This document shows positions 62,487 to 64,000 of a stretch of DNA of 64,000 nt, in pieces; positions within the stretch are counted from its first letter, which is position 1, and each line of letters begins with the position of its first letter. The position numbers were made by a program, and so were the translations under genes. The stretch is from LC029 sp036676475 (GTDB taxonomy: Bacteria > Bacillota > Bacilli > Aneurinibacillales > RAOX-1). The notes under the pieces were generated by a model. It made no database searches and was not told the origin of the DNA. It was given only the letters and a program-made list of their open reading frames with translations. Location: positions 1 through 64,000 of the forward strand of contig JAKFCU010000032.1 of the NCBI GenBank assembly GCA_036676475.1, given 5' to 3'.

Positions 62487-62541
62487 GAAAAAACCTAGCT
62501 ATAACGGTTTAATTCATTAACCGTTATAGCTAGGTTTTTTC
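62487..62541. terminator. Long perfect bidirectional terminator
   Basis: GAAAAAACCTAGCTATAACG plus GTT pairs with its exact complement (23 bp) around a short AT loop, with A6 and T6 flanks. It lies 120 bases after the small peptide gene and insulates the oxidase-like operon. Confidence 0.85.
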
Positions 62542-62595
62542 TATTGTCACACTATAAAAGATCACTATAATTAAAAGTCTGAATTTTTGTACATT

Positions 62596-62611
62596 AGTGA
62601 CACTTATCACA
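62596..62611 (+). promoter_or_regulatory. FNR/CRP-family activator box
   Basis: AGTGA-CACTTA-TCACA differs from the FNR consensus TGTGA-N6-TCACA at one base. Its centre (62603.5) is exactly 41.5 bp upstream of the start predicted from the -10 at 62633-62638, the class II activator position. It suggests anaerobic (Fnr-type) induction of the CuA/heme-copper operon. Confidence 0.75.
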
Positions 62612-62632
62612 ACATTTTATCTATAGTGTACT

Positions 62633-62638
62633 TATATT
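62633..62638 (+). promoter_or_regulatory. -10 element of the FNR-type promoter
   Basis: TATATT with no good -35 hexamer, as expected for an activator-dependent promoter. Predicted start is about 62645, 30 bases before the subunit II ATG. Confidence 0.6.
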
Positions 62639-62674
62639 TAATAGTGTAAATAACTTCTTATAAGGAGGAATCTT

Positions 62675-63196
62675 ATGTTACAACAGTTAGCATGGGTGAT
62701 CACCATCATATTAGTTGCATTACTTGGACTTGTATTTTTGATCATCTCTAAAAAAGCCGGAGGTAGAATGGATTATACACCAATCATGGAAAAATGGTAT
62801 CGAATTCGGAAAATATGGTTTTTTTCTTTAGCTACTGTGATGGTTATTGCAACAGTCCTTTCTCTTTCCAAATTACCCTATGACCCTCAAACAACTGAGG
62901 CAGCCGCAAAAATAACAGAGGTAGATGTAAAAGGCTATCAATATTACTGGGAAATGAGTCAAGAGGAATTTACGGTTGGAGAACCGATTCAATTTAATGT
63001 AACGAGTATGGATGTCACCCATGGTTTTGGAATTTACAATGAAAACTATGAATTATTAGCTCAAACTCAAGCCATGCCTGAATACACGAATAAAGTATAT
63101 TATACGTTTGAAAAGCCAGGTACGTACCAAATTTTATGTTTGGAATACTGCAGTGTTGGCCACCACCTGATGGTCAAAAAGATCGTAGTAAAATAA
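62675..63196 (+). CDS. CuA-containing subunit II of a heme-copper oxidoreductase
   Basis: 173 residues; AAGGAGGAA precedes the ATG. Two membrane helices (about 5-24 and 46-64) are followed by a cupredoxin domain. All CuA ligands are present: His in DVTHGF (about 121) and C-x3-C-x3-H-x2-M in CLEYCSVGHHLM (about 155-166). GYQYYWEMS replaces the usual electron-entry Trp region (GWQWxW) with aromatic Tyr/Trp. It accepts electrons from cytochrome c or another donor and passes them to subunit I, encoded 19 bases later. The compact size resembles B-family or CuA-NOR partners more than classical CtaC. Confidence 0.88.
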   Translation: MLQQLAWVITIILVALLGLVFLIISKKAGGRMDYTPIMEKWYRIRKIWFFSLATVMVIATVLSLSKLPYDPQTTEAAAKITEVDVKGYQYYWEMSQEEFTVGEPIQFNVTSMDVTHGFGIYNENYELLAQTQAMPEYTNKVYYTFEKPGTYQILCLEYCSVGHHLMVKKIVVK

Positions 63197-63215
63197 AAGA
63201 ATGGAGGCTTAGAGC

Positions 63216-64000
63216 ATGGAGTTAAATAATACCTATTCCCCGATCCAACCTTTGATCAAAAAAGGTGTAATCGGACATTTAATGGTTGCATCTGTAACCT
63301 TAATTCTTATGATGATTTTTGGAGTAGTCATGCTCCTTAACCAAGGCGGACTCATTGACATTGCTCCAGACCTTTTCTATCAATTTATGACAGCTCATGG
63401 TACAGGTATGATTGGAATGGGCGCATTAGGTGGAACCGCTATCATGTGGTATTATATTAGTAAGTATATCGATGTGAATCCCAAAATTCTCATGATGAAT
63501 TTGATTTTATCTGTCATAGCAGTAGCTATGATTTTAGTTGCTATCTTTGTTTTTAAATTTTCAGATGCCTGGACTTTCTTGTATCCCCTACCTGCGATTT
63601 CCACCAAATATATTGGTAAAACAGGTGCTTTGCTTTCCTTATCAGGACTTGTTGTACTCGGTGTTAGTTTCCTAATTATGTATATCGAAATTGGTTATAA
63701 GATTATCAAGAAATATGGAAGTTTAAGAAACGGACTAGGGTGGGACGTTATATTCGGTAAAGGAAAAGAATATGGTCCTCCTGCAGCTATTGTTGCTACC
63801 ACCATGGTTGTGATCTGTAATTCTACCGCTATCCTTGCAGGGGCCATTGTATTAATTGGATCTATTCTTAACATTGTTAATCCTAGTTTCACCATGGATC
63901 CTTTATTTGCCAAGCACTTAACTTATGCATTTGGACATATATTCGCAAACTGTACCATTTATATGGCTGTTATTGGTGTTTATGAATTATTATCCAAATA
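63216..64000 (+). CDS. Heme-copper oxidoreductase subunit I, 5' part (cut by window end)
   Basis: 261 codons are visible; GGAGGC precedes ATG 63216. Six membrane helices are seen. Helix II holds the low-spin heme His in FMTAHGTGMIGMG. Helix VI reads LTYAFGHIFANCTIYMAVIG, containing the expected CuB His (GH). The residue four after that His is Asn, where A- and B-family oxidases have the cross-linked Tyr (HPxVY). The protein is thus a divergent superfamily member, possibly a nitric oxide reductase-like enzyme paired with CuA. The remaining CuB and heme ligands lie beyond the window. Confidence 0.82.
   Translation, partial: MELNNTYSPIQPLIKKGVIGHLMVASVTLILMMIFGVVMLLNQGGLIDIAPDLFYQFMTAHGTGMIGMGALGGTAIMWYYISKYIDVNPKILMMNLILSVIAVAMILVAIFVFKFSDAWTFLYPLPAISTKYIGKTGALLSLSGLVVLGVSFLIMYIEIGYKIIKKYGSLRNGLGWDVIFGKGKEYGPPAAIVATTMVVICNSTAILAGAIVLIGSILNIVNPSFTMDPLFAKHLTYAFGHIFANCTIYMAVIGVYELLSK

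Overview
The window looks like chromosome of an endospore-forming, facultatively anaerobic member of the Bacillales, probably outside Bacillus sensu stricto. Support comes from the B. subtilis-like order ysoA-tig-clpX-lonB-lonA-engB ... hemAXCDBL-spoVID-ysxE ... valS-folC, from spore genes (spoVID, gerM, lonB, ysxE-like), from Gram-positive ribosome sites (GGAGG class) and from moderate-to-low GC. clpP lies between tig and clpX, unlike B. subtilis. No rRNA, tRNA, CRISPR array or complete IS element is visible.

Region 1 (1-15.8 kb) is a type IV pilus locus. On the minus strand, in transcription order, are a membrane protein of unknown function, a PRC-barrel protein, a VanW-domain protein, pilB, pilT, pilC and the first codons of a major prepilin cut by the window edge. 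Between pilC and the prepilin are an internal promoter, a class II cyclic-di-GMP riboswitch and a terminator that shares bases with the aptamer. Divergently transcribed are two prepilin-like genes and a PilX-like gene, facing a 1556-residue secreted multidomain protein.

Region 2 (16-17.8 kb) holds an AmiS/UreI-type channel gene behind a good sigma-54 promoter with upstream inverted repeats, and a small membrane protein.

Region 3 (17.8-29.7 kb, minus strand) has valS (T-box leader), folC and murC, an FtsX-type ABC exporter, a cbb3 oxidase cluster (ccoN, ccoO, a short ccoS-like gene and a monoheme ccoP-like gene), and a degenerate phosphohexomutase homologue whose catalytic motifs are lost.

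Region 4 (29.8-39.5 kb) has ysxE-like, spoVID and the tetrapyrrole genes hemL, hemB, hemD, hemC, hemX and hemA, which convert glutamyl-tRNA to uroporphyrinogen III.

Region 5 (39.6-46.5 kb) interrupts the usual engB-hemA neighbourhood. It holds a NitT/TauT/Thi-type ABC importer with an embedded MFS gene and a structured leader, a chemoreceptor and a HAD phosphatase.

Region 6 (46.5-61.1 kb, minus strand) is the conserved protein-quality and housekeeping block: a MurJ/SpoVB-family flippase, racE, gerM, rph, rdgB, ysoA, tig, clpP, clpX, lonB, lonA, engB.

Region 7 (61.1-64 kb) holds a CstR-like repressor, two very small genes, and a CuA subunit II plus heme-copper subunit I pair. The pair is preceded by an FNR-type box placed 41.5 bp upstream of the predicted transcription start. 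Subunit I lacks the usual active-site tyrosine on helix VI, so it may be a nitric oxide reductase rather than an oxygen reductase.

A 51-bp interspersed repeat occurs in eight copies at six intergenic places across the window.
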